A stretch of DNA of 62,393 nucleotides from Achromobacter deleyi (lineage in GTDB: Bacteria > Pseudomonadota > Gammaproteobacteria > Burkholderiales > Burkholderiaceae_B), in the NCBI RefSeq assembly GCF_902859705.1, contig NZ_CADIJO010000030.1, positions 1 to 62,393 of the forward strand, given 5' to 3'. Below the pieces are notes generated by a model. It was given only the letters and a program-made list of their open reading frames with translations. It searched no databases and was not told where the DNA came from. This document shows, one piece after another, positions 8,258 to 17,341 of the stretch (position 1 is its first letter; each line of letters begins with the position of its first letter). The position numbers were made by a program, and so were the translations under genes.

Positions 8258-9393
8258 GCGCACGGCATTGCGATCTGATCGTGATCGGCGGCGGCCTGCA
8301 TGGCCTGTCGGCGGCGCTGCACGTGGCGCGCGAAGGCAAACGCGTCATCGTCATCGAAAAACACTGGGTCGGCCGCCATGCGTCCGGCGCCACGGCCGCC
8401 GGGGTGCGCACGCTGAACCGCGACCTGGGCGAACTGGACCTGTCGCTGGAAGCTATGGACATGTGGCACGCCATGGCGTCGCTGGTGGGCGATGACTGCG
8501 GCTTTCACGCCAACGGCCAGATCTGCGTGGCCGAAACGCCCGCGGCGCTGGCCAAGCTGGAGGCGCGCGTGGCCGGCCTGCGCGCTGCCGGCTATACCCA
8601 CGAAGAAATCATCGGCCCCGACGAGCTGCGGCGCCTGTTGCCCGAGCTGAGCCCGCACTGCCTGGGCGCGTCGATCGCGCGGCGCGACGGCGCGGCGGAC
8701 CCGCACCGGGCGCTGCGGGCGTTCAGGCGCAGCGCCGAGGCGGCCGGGGTGACCATCATCGAACATTGCGGCGTGACCGGCCTGGAGCAGAAGGGCCAGG
8801 ATTGGCAGGTGCAGACCGAGGCCGGCGTCTACACCGCGCCCTGCGTCATCAACGCCGCAGGCGCCTGGTCGGCGCGCGTCGCCGCAATGGCCGGCGACCA
8901 GATCCCGCTGTCAGCCAAGTCGTCGATGATGATGGTCAGCGAGCGGTTGCGGCCCTTCATCAAGCCGGTGGTGGCCATCATGGGCCGCTCGCTGTCGTTC
9001 AAGCAGTCCGACCAGGGCACCCTGGTCATCGGCGGCGGCCTGCAAGGCATTCCCGACCTGGACCGTGAGACGTCCACCGCGCGCATGCGCGTGCTGGCCA
9101 AGGGCGCGCACGCCGCCACCGACCTGTTCCCGGCGGTGCGCGACATCCGCATCGTGCGGGTCTGGGCGGGCCTGGAAGCCAAGACGGAAGACATGCTGCC
9201 CGTGGTGGGTGCGTCGCCCAACGCGCCCGGCGTGCTGCACGCCTTCGGCTTTTCGGGCCACGGTTTCGAACTGGTGCCGGTGGTGGGCGCCGCGCTGGCC
9301 GACCTGGCGCTGCGCGGGCAGACCGCCCGCGCCATCGGCAACCTGCAGGCGGCGCGCTTGATGCAGCCGCCCGCGAAGGAGCAAGCATCATGA
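8254..9393 (+). CDS. Second FAD-dependent amino acid oxidase (DAO family)
   Basis: A 379-residue flavoprotein with GGGLHG near residues 12-17 and the DAO signature GFSGHGFELVP near the C-terminus. The frame is open well upstream, but ATG 8254 overlaps the preceding stop in ATGA fashion and gives the normal family length. It is not close to the first DAO subunit, so the operon encodes two different oxidases. This one may act on the amino acid or imino acid released by the heteromeric complex, in the manner of sarcosine or D-amino acid oxidases. Its stop overlaps the permease gene start. Confidence 0.8.
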   Translation: MSARHCDLIVIGGGLHGLSAALHVAREGKRVIVIEKHWVGRHASGATAAGVRTLNRDLGELDLSLEAMDMWHAMASLVGDDCGFHANGQICVAETPAALAKLEARVAGLRAAGYTHEEIIGPDELRRLLPELSPHCLGASIARRDGAADPHRALRAFRRSAEAAGVTIIEHCGVTGLEQKGQDWQVQTEAGVYTAPCVINAAGAWSARVAAMAGDQIPLSAKSSMMMVSERLRPFIKPVVAIMGRSLSFKQSDQGTLVIGGGLQGIPDLDRETSTARMRVLAKGAHAATDLFPAVRDIRIVRVWAGLEAKTEDMLPVVGASPNAPGVLHAFGFSGHGFELVPVVGAALADLALRGQTARAIGNLQAARLMQPPAKEQAS

Positions 9394-10331
9394 TGCGTTA
9401 CGCCATCAAGCGGCTGCTGCTGGCCATCCCCACGCTGCTGGCGATGCTGACCGCGGTCTTCATCCTGGTGCGGCTGGTGCCGGGCGACCCGGCCGCCGTC
9501 ATGCTGGGCGACCAGGCCAGCGCCGAGGCCCTGGCCGCGCTGCGCCTGCGGCTGGGCCTGGACCTGCCCACCTATGTGCAATACGGCCGCTTTCTGGGCG
9601 ACATGCTGACGGGCAACTTCGGCGTGTCCATGGCCAGCGGCCGCACCGTGCTGCAAGAGGTGGCGCTGGTGCTGCCCTGGACTTTGCAGCTGACCGCCGC
9701 CGCCATCCTGATCGGCGTGGTCTTCGGCCTGCCGCTGGGCATCTGGGCCGCGCTGCGCCGCAACGCCTGGCCCGACTACCTGGGCCGCCTGCTGTCCCTG
9801 ACGGGCCTGTCGTTTCCCGCTTTCGTCTCGGCCATCCTGATGCTGCTGGTGTTCGCCATCCAGCTGCGCTGGTTTCCGGTGATCGGCAGCGGCGGCTCGG
9901 GCGACTGGGTTTCGCAATTGCGCAACCTGGTGCTGCCGGCCTTCAACCTGGGGCTGATCATGATGGCGTACGTCATGCGCGTGACGCGCTCGTCGATGCT
10001 GGGCGTGATGGGCGAAGACTACGTCCGCACCGCTCGCGCCAAGGGCGTGCGGCCGGCGCGCCTGATCGTGCGCCACGGCCTGCGCAACGCGCTGATTCCC
10101 ATCGTCACCGTGGTGGGCCTGTACTTCGGCACGCTGATCGGCAACTCGGTGCTGACCGAGATCGTGTTCAACCGCCCCGGCCTGGGCAAGCTGATCCTGG
10201 GCGCCCTGAACAGCCGCGACTACACGCTGCTGCAAGGGCTGATGGTGGTGTTCGCGTCCTGCGTGATTGTCGTCAACCTCTTGACCGACCTGGTGTACGG
10301 GCTGGTCGATCCCCGGGTGAAATACCAATGA
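9390..10331 (+). CDS. ABC transporter permease, DppB/OppB type
   Basis: A 313-residue membrane permease with about six transmembrane segments, starting with the usual MMRYAIKRLLLAIPTLL segment. The binding-protein-dependent transport motif appears near residues 210-230 (EDYVRTARAKGV, followed by RHGLRNALIP). It forms the channel with the permease encoded next. Four-base overlaps with both neighbours place it inside the oxidase operon, so uptake and oxidation of one substrate are coordinated. Confidence 0.92.
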   Translation: MMRYAIKRLLLAIPTLLAMLTAVFILVRLVPGDPAAVMLGDQASAEALAALRLRLGLDLPTYVQYGRFLGDMLTGNFGVSMASGRTVLQEVALVLPWTLQLTAAAILIGVVFGLPLGIWAALRRNAWPDYLGRLLSLTGLSFPAFVSAILMLLVFAIQLRWFPVIGSGGSGDWVSQLRNLVLPAFNLGLIMMAYVMRVTRSSMLGVMGEDYVRTARAKGVRPARLIVRHGLRNALIPIVTVVGLYFGTLIGNSVLTEIVFNRPGLGKLILGALNSRDYTLLQGLMVVFASCVIVVNLLTDLVYGLVDPRVKYQ

Positions 10332-11200
10332 GCGCCGTCGCCGCCGCATCCCCCGCCCGCCCCAACGCCTTGTGGCAGGCTCTGTCCCGCAACCGCCTGT
10401 CCTGGGTGGGCATCGGCCTGTTGCTGATCATCGTGCTGGCCGCCGTGCTGGCGCCCTGGCTGGCGCCGCACGACCCGTTGCAGCAGAACATCGCCTACCG
10501 CCTTGAACCGCCGTCGGCCGAATTCTGGCTGGGCACCGACAGCTATGGCCGCGACGTGCTGTCGCGCCTGATCTACGGTGCTCGCGTGTCGCTGCTGGTG
10601 GGCTTCGTGGCCATCCTGATCGCCATGTGCATCGGCTCGGCGCTGGGCATCCTGGCCGGCTACGTCGGCGGGCTGGTGGACCAGCTCATCATGGGTCTGG
10701 TCGACGTGCTGCTGTCTTTTCCCACGCTGCTGCTGGGCCTGATGGTGGCCGCGATGCTGGGCGCCAGCCTGGAAAACCTGATCATCGCCATCGCCATTAC
10801 CGAGATCGCGCCCTTCGTGCGGGTGGCGCGGGCGCCCACCATCGCGCTCAAGCAGCGCGACTTCGTCGAGGCGGGCAGGGCGCTGGGCTACGGCCCGCTG
10901 CGCCTGATGGGCGTGCACATCCTGCCCAACATGGTGTCCGACGTGGTGGTGCTGGGCTCGCTGTGGATGGCATCGGCCATCCGTACCGAAGCCTCGCTCA
11001 GCTTCATCGGCCTGGGCGTGCCGCCACCGGCGGCCACCTGGGGCAGCATGATCCGCGAAGGCTTCGAGAACATCCTGGACGCCTGGTGGCTGACCGTGTT
11101 TCCCAGCGTCGCCATTCTCTTGACCGTGCTGGCGCTCAATCTGCTGGGCGACGCCCTGCGCGACGCCATTGACCCCAAGCTGCGTTCGGAGCGCTCATGA
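10328..11200 (+). CDS. ABC transporter permease, DppC/OppC type
   Basis: A 290-residue permease with an N-terminal single helix, the [20 protein letters not shown] segment typical of DppC/OppC near residues 68-87, and a C-terminal EAxxxLG-like coupling loop ([20 protein letters not shown]). It partners the upstream permease. Start and stop overlap the neighbouring genes by four bases each. Confidence 0.92.
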   Translation: MSAVAAASPARPNALWQALSRNRLSWVGIGLLLIIVLAAVLAPWLAPHDPLQQNIAYRLEPPSAEFWLGTDSYGRDVLSRLIYGARVSLLVGFVAILIAMCIGSALGILAGYVGGLVDQLIMGLVDVLLSFPTLLLGLMVAAMLGASLENLIIAIAITEIAPFVRVARAPTIALKQRDFVEAGRALGYGPLRLMGVHILPNMVSDVVVLGSLWMASAIRTEASLSFIGLGVPPPAATWGSMIREGFENILDAWWLTVFPSVAILLTVLALNLLGDALRDAIDPKLRSERS

Positions 11201-12192
11201 CTGCAGAAGCCCCCGTTTTGGAACTGCGCGCGCTGCGCACGGAATTCCGTGCCGGCGGCGCCTGGCACGCGGCGGTGCGCGACGTGTCGCTGCAAGTGGG
11301 CCGCAACGAAACGCTGGCCGTGGTGGGCGAATCCGGCAGCGGCAAGAGCGTGACCGCGCTGTCGGTGCTGCGCCTCTTGCCCGGGGCCGGCGCCCGCCAT
11401 GGCGGCGGCCAGGTGCTGCTGGACGGCCAGGACCTGACCGCCCTGTCCGAAAAGCAGATGAGCCGGCTGCGCGGCGAGGCCATCGCCATGATCTTCCAGG
11501 AACCGATGACGTCCCTGAACCCCACCATGACGGTGGGCGACCAGATCGCCGAGGCCATCCGGCTGCACCGCAAACTGTCGTGGAAAGAGGCGCGGCGGCT
11601 GGCGCTGGAGGTGCTGGAAGAGGTCAAGATTCCCGCCGCCGCGCGGCGCTTTGACGACTATCCGCACCAGTTCTCGGGCGGCATGCGCCAGCGCGTCATG
11701 ATCGCGATGGCGCTGGCCTGCAAGCCGCGGGTGCTGCTGGCCGACGAACCCACTACGGCGCTGGACGTCACCATCCAGGCACAGATCCTGAACCTGCTGT
11801 CGGAACTGAAGGCGGCGCACGGCATGGCCGTGCTGTTCATCACCCACAACCTGGGCGTAGTGGCGCAGATCGCCGATCGCGTTGCGGTCATGTACGCGGG
11901 CGAAGTGGTCGAGACGGCCGACGTGCAGACGCTGTTTGCGCGGCCCACCCATCCCTACACCGAAGCGCTGTTGCGCGCCATGCCGCGCGTGGATGCCGAC
12001 AGCCAGGTGCTGGAATCGATTCCGGGCGGCGTGCCGGCCATCACGGCGATGCCGGCCGGCTGCGCCTTCGCGCCGCGCTGCCGCCTCAAAGAGGCGCGCT
12101 GCGAGGCTCGAAGGCCGGATCTGACCGGCATCGGCCCGGGCCACCAGGTGCGCTGCGTGGTGCGCGCCGAACCGTACAAGGACAAGGCATGA
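11197..12192 (+). CDS. ABC transporter ATP-binding protein, DppD/OppD type
   Basis: A 331-residue ATPase. Walker A is GESGSGKS, the signature is SGGMRQR, and Walker B reads [12 protein letters not shown]; the switch histidine follows in ITHNLG. The C-terminal oligopeptide/dipeptide extension with paired cysteines (CAFAPRC) is present, as in DppD/OppD. It powers uptake together with the next gene product, with which it shares a four-base overlap. Confidence 0.92.
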   Translation: MTAEAPVLELRALRTEFRAGGAWHAAVRDVSLQVGRNETLAVVGESGSGKSVTALSVLRLLPGAGARHGGGQVLLDGQDLTALSEKQMSRLRGEAIAMIFQEPMTSLNPTMTVGDQIAEAIRLHRKLSWKEARRLALEVLEEVKIPAAARRFDDYPHQFSGGMRQRVMIAMALACKPRVLLADEPTTALDVTIQAQILNLLSELKAAHGMAVLFITHNLGVVAQIADRVAVMYAGEVVETADVQTLFARPTHPYTEALLRAMPRVDADSQVLESIPGGVPAITAMPAGCAFAPRCRLKEARCEARRPDLTGIGPGHQVRCVVRAEPYKDKA

Positions 12193-13172
12193 GCGAGCTG
12201 TTGCAGGTGCGCAATCTGGTCAAGCGTTTCGAAAGCGGCGGCGGCTGGCTGGGCGGGCCGCGCCAGACCGTCCGGGCCGTCAACGACGTGTCGTTCAGCG
12301 TCGCGCGCGGCCAGTCGCTGGGGCTGGTGGGCGAATCGGGCTGCGGCAAGTCCACCGTGGCGCGCACGCTCTTGCGCCTGATCGAACCCGACGAAGGCAG
12401 CATCGTGTTCGACGGCCACGACATCCGCCAGGCCAGCGCATCGGCGCTGCGGGCGCTGCGCCAGCGCATCCAGATCGTGTTCCAGGACCCCTATGCGTCG
12501 CTCAACCCGCGCCGCACGGTGCGCCAGGCGCTGTCCGAACCCCTGCGCGTGCATCGCCGCGGCACGGCCGCGCAGATCGACGCCAAGGTCGAACAGACGA
12601 TCCAGGAAGTGGGGCTGCCGCTGTCCGCGCTGGACCGCTATCCGCACGAATTTTCCGGCGGCCAGCGCCAGCGCATCGGCATCGCCCGCGCGCTGGTGCT
12701 GGACCCGGAACTGATCGTGGCCGATGAACCCGTGTCGGCGCTGGACGTGTCGGTGCAGGCGCAGATATTGCAATTGCTCGAGCGCCTGAAGCGCGACCGC
12801 GGCCTGTCGTTCGTGTTCGTCTCGCACGACCTGGGCGTGGTGCGGCATTTCTGCGATACGGTCTGCGTCATGTACCTGGGCCGCATCATCGAACGCGGTC
12901 CCACCGCGCAGGTGCTGGACCAGCCGCGGCATCCGTACAGCCGGGTGTTGCGCGATTCGTCGCCCGTGCCCGATCCGCAGGCGCGCATCCGGCTGGCCAA
13001 GATCGAAGGCGAGATTCCCGCGCCCACCCATCTGCCGCCGGGCTGCACCTTTCATCCGCGCTGCGCGCGGGCCCAGGCGGACTGCAAGCAGCGGGTGCCG
13101 GCGCTGGCGCAGGACGGCGATCGCGCCGCCGCCTGTTTCCATCCCTTGGCGCCGGGAGATACGGTGGTGTAG
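12189..13172 (+). CDS. ABC transporter ATP-binding protein, DppF/OppF type
   Basis: A 327-residue ATPase: Walker A GESGCGKS, signature SGGQRQR, Walker [13 protein letters not shown], and the C-terminal oligopeptide-transporter extension with CTFHPRC. It is the last gene of the co-oriented run starting at 5456; about 70 bases follow before a convergent gene. Completes a five-part importer with the binding protein at 2800. Confidence 0.92.
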   Translation: MSELLQVRNLVKRFESGGGWLGGPRQTVRAVNDVSFSVARGQSLGLVGESGCGKSTVARTLLRLIEPDEGSIVFDGHDIRQASASALRALRQRIQIVFQDPYASLNPRRTVRQALSEPLRVHRRGTAAQIDAKVEQTIQEVGLPLSALDRYPHEFSGGQRQRIGIARALVLDPELIVADEPVSALDVSVQAQILQLLERLKRDRGLSFVFVSHDLGVVRHFCDTVCVMYLGRIIERGPTAQVLDQPRHPYSRVLRDSSPVPDPQARIRLAKIEGEIPAPTHLPPGCTFHPRCARAQADCKQRVPALAQDGDRAAACFHPLAPGDTVV

Positions 13173-13241
13173 GGCAGGGCGCGTGCCGGCCCCCGCGTGG
13201 CGCAGCCCCGCGTCACGGGCGGCCGGCCAATGCAAGGGCAA

Positions 13242-13631
13242 TCAGGCCGCGGCCGGCGCCAGCCGCGCTTCAAACGCCGCTGCGTCGTCCAGCAACCAGA
13301 ACACGCGGCCCCGGTTGGTCTCGTAGGCAAAATCGCGCAGCGACTTGCTGGCGGCCAGGTGCGCCGAGATATCGCCCACCACCGCGCAATGCAGGCGGTA
13401 GTTGACGAACTTCTGGATCAGTTCGCCCGCGATGCGGGTTTCGAGGCGGAAGAAATCGGGATGCACGCGGGCGGCCGGCAGCTCCAGCCACTCGGCCTCG
13501 TGTTCCCACGCGGCGCTGATCAGGTCGTTGGTGTCCTGGCCCGTGGCCAGGATGGGGCCGGTGTCGCTGAAGACCAGGGTGCGCAGGCCGCCGATGTGGC
13601 GCACGGTGGGGGATGACGTAGGGGCGTTCAT
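13242..13631 (-). CDS. DUF4180 domain protein
   Basis: A 129-residue soluble protein of the DUF4180 family, recognised from LISAAWEHEAEWLELPAAR, RIAGELIQKFVNYRL and AVVGDISAHLAASKSL. The molecular function of the family is not established; related proteins occur beside regulators and small detoxification genes. The long open frame upstream is ignored; ATG 13631 gives the usual family length. It is divergent from the methyltransferase at 13752 with a 120-base gap. Confidence 0.7.
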   Translation of the reverse strand: MNAPTSSPTVRHIGGLRTLVFSDTGPILATGQDTNDLISAAWEHEAEWLELPAARVHPDFFRLETRIAGELIQKFVNYRLHCAVVGDISAHLAASKSLRDFAYETNRGRVFWLLDDAAAFEARLAPAAA

Positions 13632-13751
13632 GTCCGCTAGAATAACGCCCGTCCACCGGAGTCTGCCAACATGATCCTCGCCGCCTGAACACATCGCCCG
13701 CTGCCGCGCCTGACTGCCGGCCGCTGCCCGCATCACGTTCATGGAGGCCTC

Positions 13752-14555
13752 ATGCCTGCTCACACTTCGTTCGACCTCATCGCCCACAACCAGGCCGCCT
13801 GGGACCAGCTCGCCGCGCAAGACTGCGAATGGTCGCGGCCGGTCACCGCCGACCTCATTGCCGCCGCCCGCCAAGGTGACTGGTCCGTGCATCTCACGCC
13901 CGGCCCCTTGCCGGCCGGCTGGCTGGACCACGTCGCCGGCCTGTCCATCCTGTGCCTGGCGTCTGCCGGCGGCCAGCAGGCGCCGGTGCTGGCCGCGGCC
14001 GGGGCCCAGGTCACGGTGTTCGACCTGTCCGAACGCCAGCTGGAACAGGATCGTGCCGTGGCCCGGCGCGACGGCCTCTCGCTGACCGCCGTGCAAGGCG
14101 ACATGCGCGACCTGTCGGCCTTTGCCGACCAGTCCTTCGATGTGGTGTTCCACCCGATTTCCAACCTGTACGTGCCCGACGTGCGGCCCGTGTGGCGCGA
14201 GTGCTTCCGCGTCTTGCGGCCGGGCGGCAGCCTCTTGTCCAGCTTCTACAACCCGGTGGTTTTCGTTGGCGACCGCGATCCGGCGCTGGCCGGGCAGGGC
14301 CTGATCCGGCCGTTGCACGCGCTGCCGTACGCCGATGTCGACGCCCTGGACCCGGCCGCGCTCACCGCCAAGCGCGCCCGCGGCGAAGCGCTGGTGTTCG
14401 GCCATACGCTGCAGGACCAGATCGGCGGCCAGCTCGATGCCGGCTTCGTCCTGGCCGGCTTTCACGAAGACCGCCAGCCGCGTCCGCGCTTTTTGATCGA
14501 CCGCTACCTGCCGACGTTCCTGGCGACGCGCGCGGTGAAACTCACTGGCGCGTGA
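13752..14555 (+). CDS. Class I SAM-dependent methyltransferase
   Basis: A 267-residue protein with the Rossmann methyltransferase core. Motif I is degenerate (ILCLASAGGQQAPVLAAAG, residues about 66-84), followed by VTVFDLSERQLEQD (acidic ribose-binding loop), GDMRDLSAF and the post-II motif FDVVFHPISNLYVPD, then LRPGGSLLSSF. The substrate is unknown. A GGAGG-type ribosome binding site precedes ATG 13752. Its last 14 bases overlap tail to tail with the LanM-like gene on the other strand. Confidence 0.8.
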   Translation: MPAHTSFDLIAHNQAAWDQLAAQDCEWSRPVTADLIAAARQGDWSVHLTPGPLPAGWLDHVAGLSILCLASAGGQQAPVLAAAGAQVTVFDLSERQLEQDRAVARRDGLSLTAVQGDMRDLSAFADQSFDVVFHPISNLYVPDVRPVWRECFRVLRPGGSLLSSFYNPVVFVGDRDPALAGQGLIRPLHALPYADVDALDPAALTAKRARGEALVFGHTLQDQIGGQLDAGFVLAGFHEDRQPRPRFLIDRYLPTFLATRAVKLTGA

Positions 14556-16782
14556 TGTCGTCGATCATCCGTTGCGTCTTGCCGTTCGGAAATTGCAGCA
14601 CATAGGCCTCGCGCGGGGACTGCTCGTTCATCCAGCTGCCTGCCAGGGTGCCCAGGCGATCCAGCACGGCATCGGACACGCCTGCCAGCAGCGCTTCCAG
14701 CCCTTGGGCGTGCGTGTCGGCGCGCGTGGGGAAATAGTCGTGCGGACCGGGGCCCCATTGAAAAGGCTGGTTGGTCATGCCGTCCGGGAACAACGCCTGG
14801 CCCGAAACCTGCCGGCTGAAGTAGGGGATGTCGTGCTGCTGGTAGGCGCCGTACATGGCTTGCCGAAGCGCGTTCAGCTTGGCGGCATCCTGGCTGCACA
14901 GGGTGATGTCGGCGAGTTTGTCGTCCAGCGATTGGGTAGGGGTGGTCCCGTCGTACAGGTCGTTCACCGCCTGCAGGGCGCTGGCGTTGAATGATTCAAA
15001 GCGCAGATCGCTCAGCACGGTGCGCTGGTCCCCCGTGCTGATGGGGTGATAGCGCAGGTGGAAATCCGGGATCGACGCATGAAACTGAGGCAACCCCTGG
15101 CCGGAGGCATCGCGTACGGCCTTCAGGCCCGCCGTCACGCCTTGGCCGAAAGGCTGGTGGTAGCGCGCGTAGAGGTTGTCGTCTTCCCCGTCGGGGGCGC
15201 GCCGGTTGTCAAGGTATTGCGTACCGTCCGGACCCACCGTGCGCAGGATGACCAGGCTTTCGATGACTTCACTGCTGGTGTCGGCCGGATGGAACCGGCC
15301 CTGGGCCACCGTGCACGGGCTGCATAGCGGATTGTTGTCGGTCGCTCGCTGGAACGTATCGTTCAATATCATGCTGCGCATGAGGTCGTCGTACTCGGCC
15401 CGCGCGGCCACCTGGTCGGAAGGCACGCCATCCGCATCGAGCGGGCCGGGCTGGCGCGACAGTAGTTGCGTCGCATAGCCGATGGCTTGCGGCGACAGCG
15501 CGAATTCCAGGTCCGTGAAATAGAAGCGGCCGCCGCTGACCATGATGTTCTCGTGGTGCAGGTCGCTGGCGCCGGCCAGCATCAGCGCGCCGATGGCCCG
15601 GCCCAGGTCGCCGAACACCCGCGGCGCGTCGGTCGCGTCGATCACATGGTCTTGCGCATCGCCGTGGGGCAGGAACTGCACGTAGCCATAATCCACGTTC
15701 GCTTGCTGCCGCGGCAGAAAGCGGTAGGTCATGGCGTCCGCGCCGGCCATTTCCAGCAGGCTCTGGCGGGGGCCTTGGGCGTCGGGCGCCAGGTGTGCGC
15801 CGGAAAGCGCCTCGTCGATGCGCACGTCGCGCGGCTTGTACACGACCTGCCGGTCTGCGCCGAAGCTCAGGATGGCGACGCGGTTGCCCTGCTTGTGGGG
15901 GTCGCTGTCGGTCAGCCTGATGCCTTGCAGCTTGCCCGGCGCGTTGTCGCCGAAGAAGCGCGTGCCGATGTCGGCCTTGTCCTGGTCGACCCGGTTCAAC
16001 AGCGTGTTCAGGCAGGTCACGAAGCCCGCGACTTCGCGTTGCAGATGCACGTTCAGGGCCGGTACGTCCTGATGCAGGCGGGCCAGGCCGCCCAGGCTGT
16101 CCAGGGTGGCGATCACCTCACCTGCGGATTTGCCGTTCAGCCCCTTGACCGTGCTGGCGGGCTGCATCGATTGCGCAAACAGCGCACGCACGATGTATTC
16201 CTCGATCCGCGGCGCCAATTGCGAGGCCAGGCGGCCGGCCAGTTCCAGCCGGGCCGTGCCGTCGGCCTGCACCAGGGCAGGCAGCACCTGCCGCAGGGCA
16301 TCACGCAATGTCGGCACGATGAGCGCGTTGTGGGCGCCTTCCGGCAGCTCGCATTCGCCCAGGACATAGTCCAGCGCGGTATCCATGTCCGAGGTCGAGG
16401 CGCCGGGCTGCGACGCCAGCTGCAAGGCGGCCATGCGCGTGGGTTCCCAGCCTTCGGCCTGCTGGATCAGCGTGGCAACGCGGCCGGCGGTCAGGGGCTG
16501 TATCGGTTCGCGGGCCAGCACGGCAGCGGCGGCTTGTGGGCTCAGGCCCTGGCTCAAGGCATCGTGGAAGGCCTGCAGCACTGCCTGCTGCTGCGCGAAC
16601 AACGGGCCTTCGAGCAGGTTGTCGCCAAACTCGATGACCTGGTCGAGCAACCAGGCCAGCCCGGTGCTTTCGGGCCGCGCGGTCAATGTCGGCGCCTGCG
16701 GATTCTGCCTGTCGATGTCGATCTGGTCGCTCGCCGCGCGGTTGGCGGCGATGTTCCTGAATTGGCTGATGTCAAAGCCCAT
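14542..16782 (-). CDS. LanM-like dehydratase/kinase-fold protein (DUF4135), candidate secreted effector
   Basis: A 746-residue protein whose middle matches the dehydratase (lipid-kinase-like) domain of class II lanthipeptide synthetases. Visible landmarks: Asp294-Pro-His296, VVYKPR with Lys316, SDLHHEN with Asp407, His409 and Asn412, TDLEF with Asp424 and Glu426, and DIPYF near 651. From memory, the catalytic residues of CylM are D252, H254, K274, D347, H349, N352, D364 and E366; the spacings within each cluster agree. LanM proteins continue into a zinc-binding LanC cyclase domain; none is seen here, and the protein ends about 200-300 residues short of LanM length. No precursor peptide or exporter lies nearby. 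The first 280 residues are helical and unassigned. ATG 16782 follows a GAGGAG site that overlaps the end of the upstream chaperone gene, so the two are co-translated. The chaperone suggests type III secretion of this protein; a kinase-like activity on a host target is inference. Confidence 0.75.
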   Translation of the reverse strand: MGFDISQFRNIAANRAASDQIDIDRQNPQAPTLTARPESTGLAWLLDQVIEFGDNLLEGPLFAQQQAVLQAFHDALSQGLSPQAAAAVLAREPIQPLTAGRVATLIQQAEGWEPTRMAALQLASQPGASTSDMDTALDYVLGECELPEGAHNALIVPTLRDALRQVLPALVQADGTARLELAGRLASQLAPRIEEYIVRALFAQSMQPASTVKGLNGKSAGEVIATLDSLGGLARLHQDVPALNVHLQREVAGFVTCLNTLLNRVDQDKADIGTRFFGDNAPGKLQGIRLTDSDPHKQGNRVAILSFGADRQVVYKPRDVRIDEALSGAHLAPDAQGPRQSLLEMAGADAMTYRFLPRQQANVDYGYVQFLPHGDAQDHVIDATDAPRVFGDLGRAIGALMLAGASDLHHENIMVSGGRFYFTDLEFALSPQAIGYATQLLSRQPGPLDADGVPSDQVAARAEYDDLMRSMILNDTFQRATDNNPLCSPCTVAQGRFHPADTSSEVIESLVILRTVGPDGTQYLDNRRAPDGEDDNLYARYHQPFGQGVTAGLKAVRDASGQGLPQFHASIPDFHLRYHPISTGDQRTVLSDLRFESFNASALQAVNDLYDGTTPTQSLDDKLADITLCSQDAAKLNALRQAMYGAYQQHDIPYFSRQVSGQALFPDGMTNQPFQWGPGPHDYFPTRADTHAQGLEALLAGVSDAVLDRLGTLAGSWMNEQSPREAYVLQFPNGKTQRMIDDITRQ

Positions 16783-16792
16783 GGCGTGCTCC

Positions 16793-17242
16793 TCAGGCTG
16801 GCATCCAGGTGCCGGGGGCAGGCGCGGCGCCGGCGGTATCGTCGGCCGGCGCCTGCAGCGACGCCTGCCAGCGCAGGGCGTTCTGGGCGAATGCCGCAAT
16901 GCCGTCCGCCAGGTCCGGCACGGCGGGCTCGGCCAGCGGCCGGCGCGCGCTGAGGATGGCGGTGTCGCCCTGGCGGGTCAGTCCCAGCGTGTAGGGCGAG
17001 GCGCCCGCGCCATTGGCTTGCAGCATGCGGACATGGACGGCGGCACGATGCTCGGCGGGCACGTGGCCCAGCGAGGCGAAGATCTGCACGTCGCGGCCCT
17101 GCGGATCCACCGCCAGGTTCACCGCCATCCGGCCGTCGATGATCAGCGTGCAGGTGCCGTCCTGCCCCACGGGCAGGGAGGGCTGGCCCAAAGCCTGGGC
17201 CAGCGCCGCCAGCAGTTCCTCGAAACGTACTTGGGGGTTCAT
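16793..17242 (-). CDS. CesT-like type III secretion chaperone
   Basis: A 149-residue acidic protein of the type III secretion chaperone class (CesT/SicP/SycE fold): an N-terminal helix (FEELLAALAQALGQPSL), a beta strand pair CTLIIDGRMAVNL, then FASLGHVP, a central helix VHVRMLQANGAGASPYTLGL and the C-terminal helix AAFAQNALRWQASL. These are the positions and spacing I know for such chaperones. Such proteins bind the N-terminal part of one effector in the cytosol and are usually encoded next to it; the gene for the LanM-like protein begins 10 bases downstream. ATG 17242 is chosen for its AGGAGAGG ribosome binding site. The Pro/Ala-rich tail after residue 130 is not conserved. Family assignment is by pattern, not search. 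Confidence 0.7.
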   Translation of the reverse strand: MNPQVRFEELLAALAQALGQPSLPVGQDGTCTLIIDGRMAVNLAVDPQGRDVQIFASLGHVPAEHRAAVHVRMLQANGAGASPYTLGLTRQGDTAILSARRPLAEPAVPDLADGIAAFAQNALRWQASLQAPADDTAGAAPAPGTWMPA

Positions 17243-17291
17243 GCGCCTCTCCTGGTGCGATGCGTCGGCCGCCACGGCCGGGATGCCAGGA

Positions 17292-17322
17292 AAGTGAGTA
17301 ACGCCCCGTCGCGGATGGTTCC
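17292..17322 (-). promoter_or_regulatory. Possible ECF-sigma-type promoter for the chaperone-effector pair
   Basis: On the minus strand GGAACC (17322-17317) is followed after 18 bases by CTCACTT (17298-17292), 50 bases before the chaperone ATG. HrpL-type type III secretion promoters read GGAACC, 15-16 bases, CCACNNA; the first element matches and the second is close, but the spacing is two to three bases too long. Tentative. Confidence 0.25.
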
Positions 17323-17341
17323 GTCAGCCGGGGCGGCAGCG

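Noticed and set aside
13632..14465. N-terminal extension of the DUF4180 gene
   Set aside because: It would be antisense to the methyltransferase gene; the DUF4180 family length is met by ATG 13631.
14542..16782. A class II lantibiotic biosynthesis cluster
   Set aside because: Only the dehydratase-like domain is present. There is no cyclase domain, precursor, exporter or immunity gene, and the partner is a secretion chaperone.
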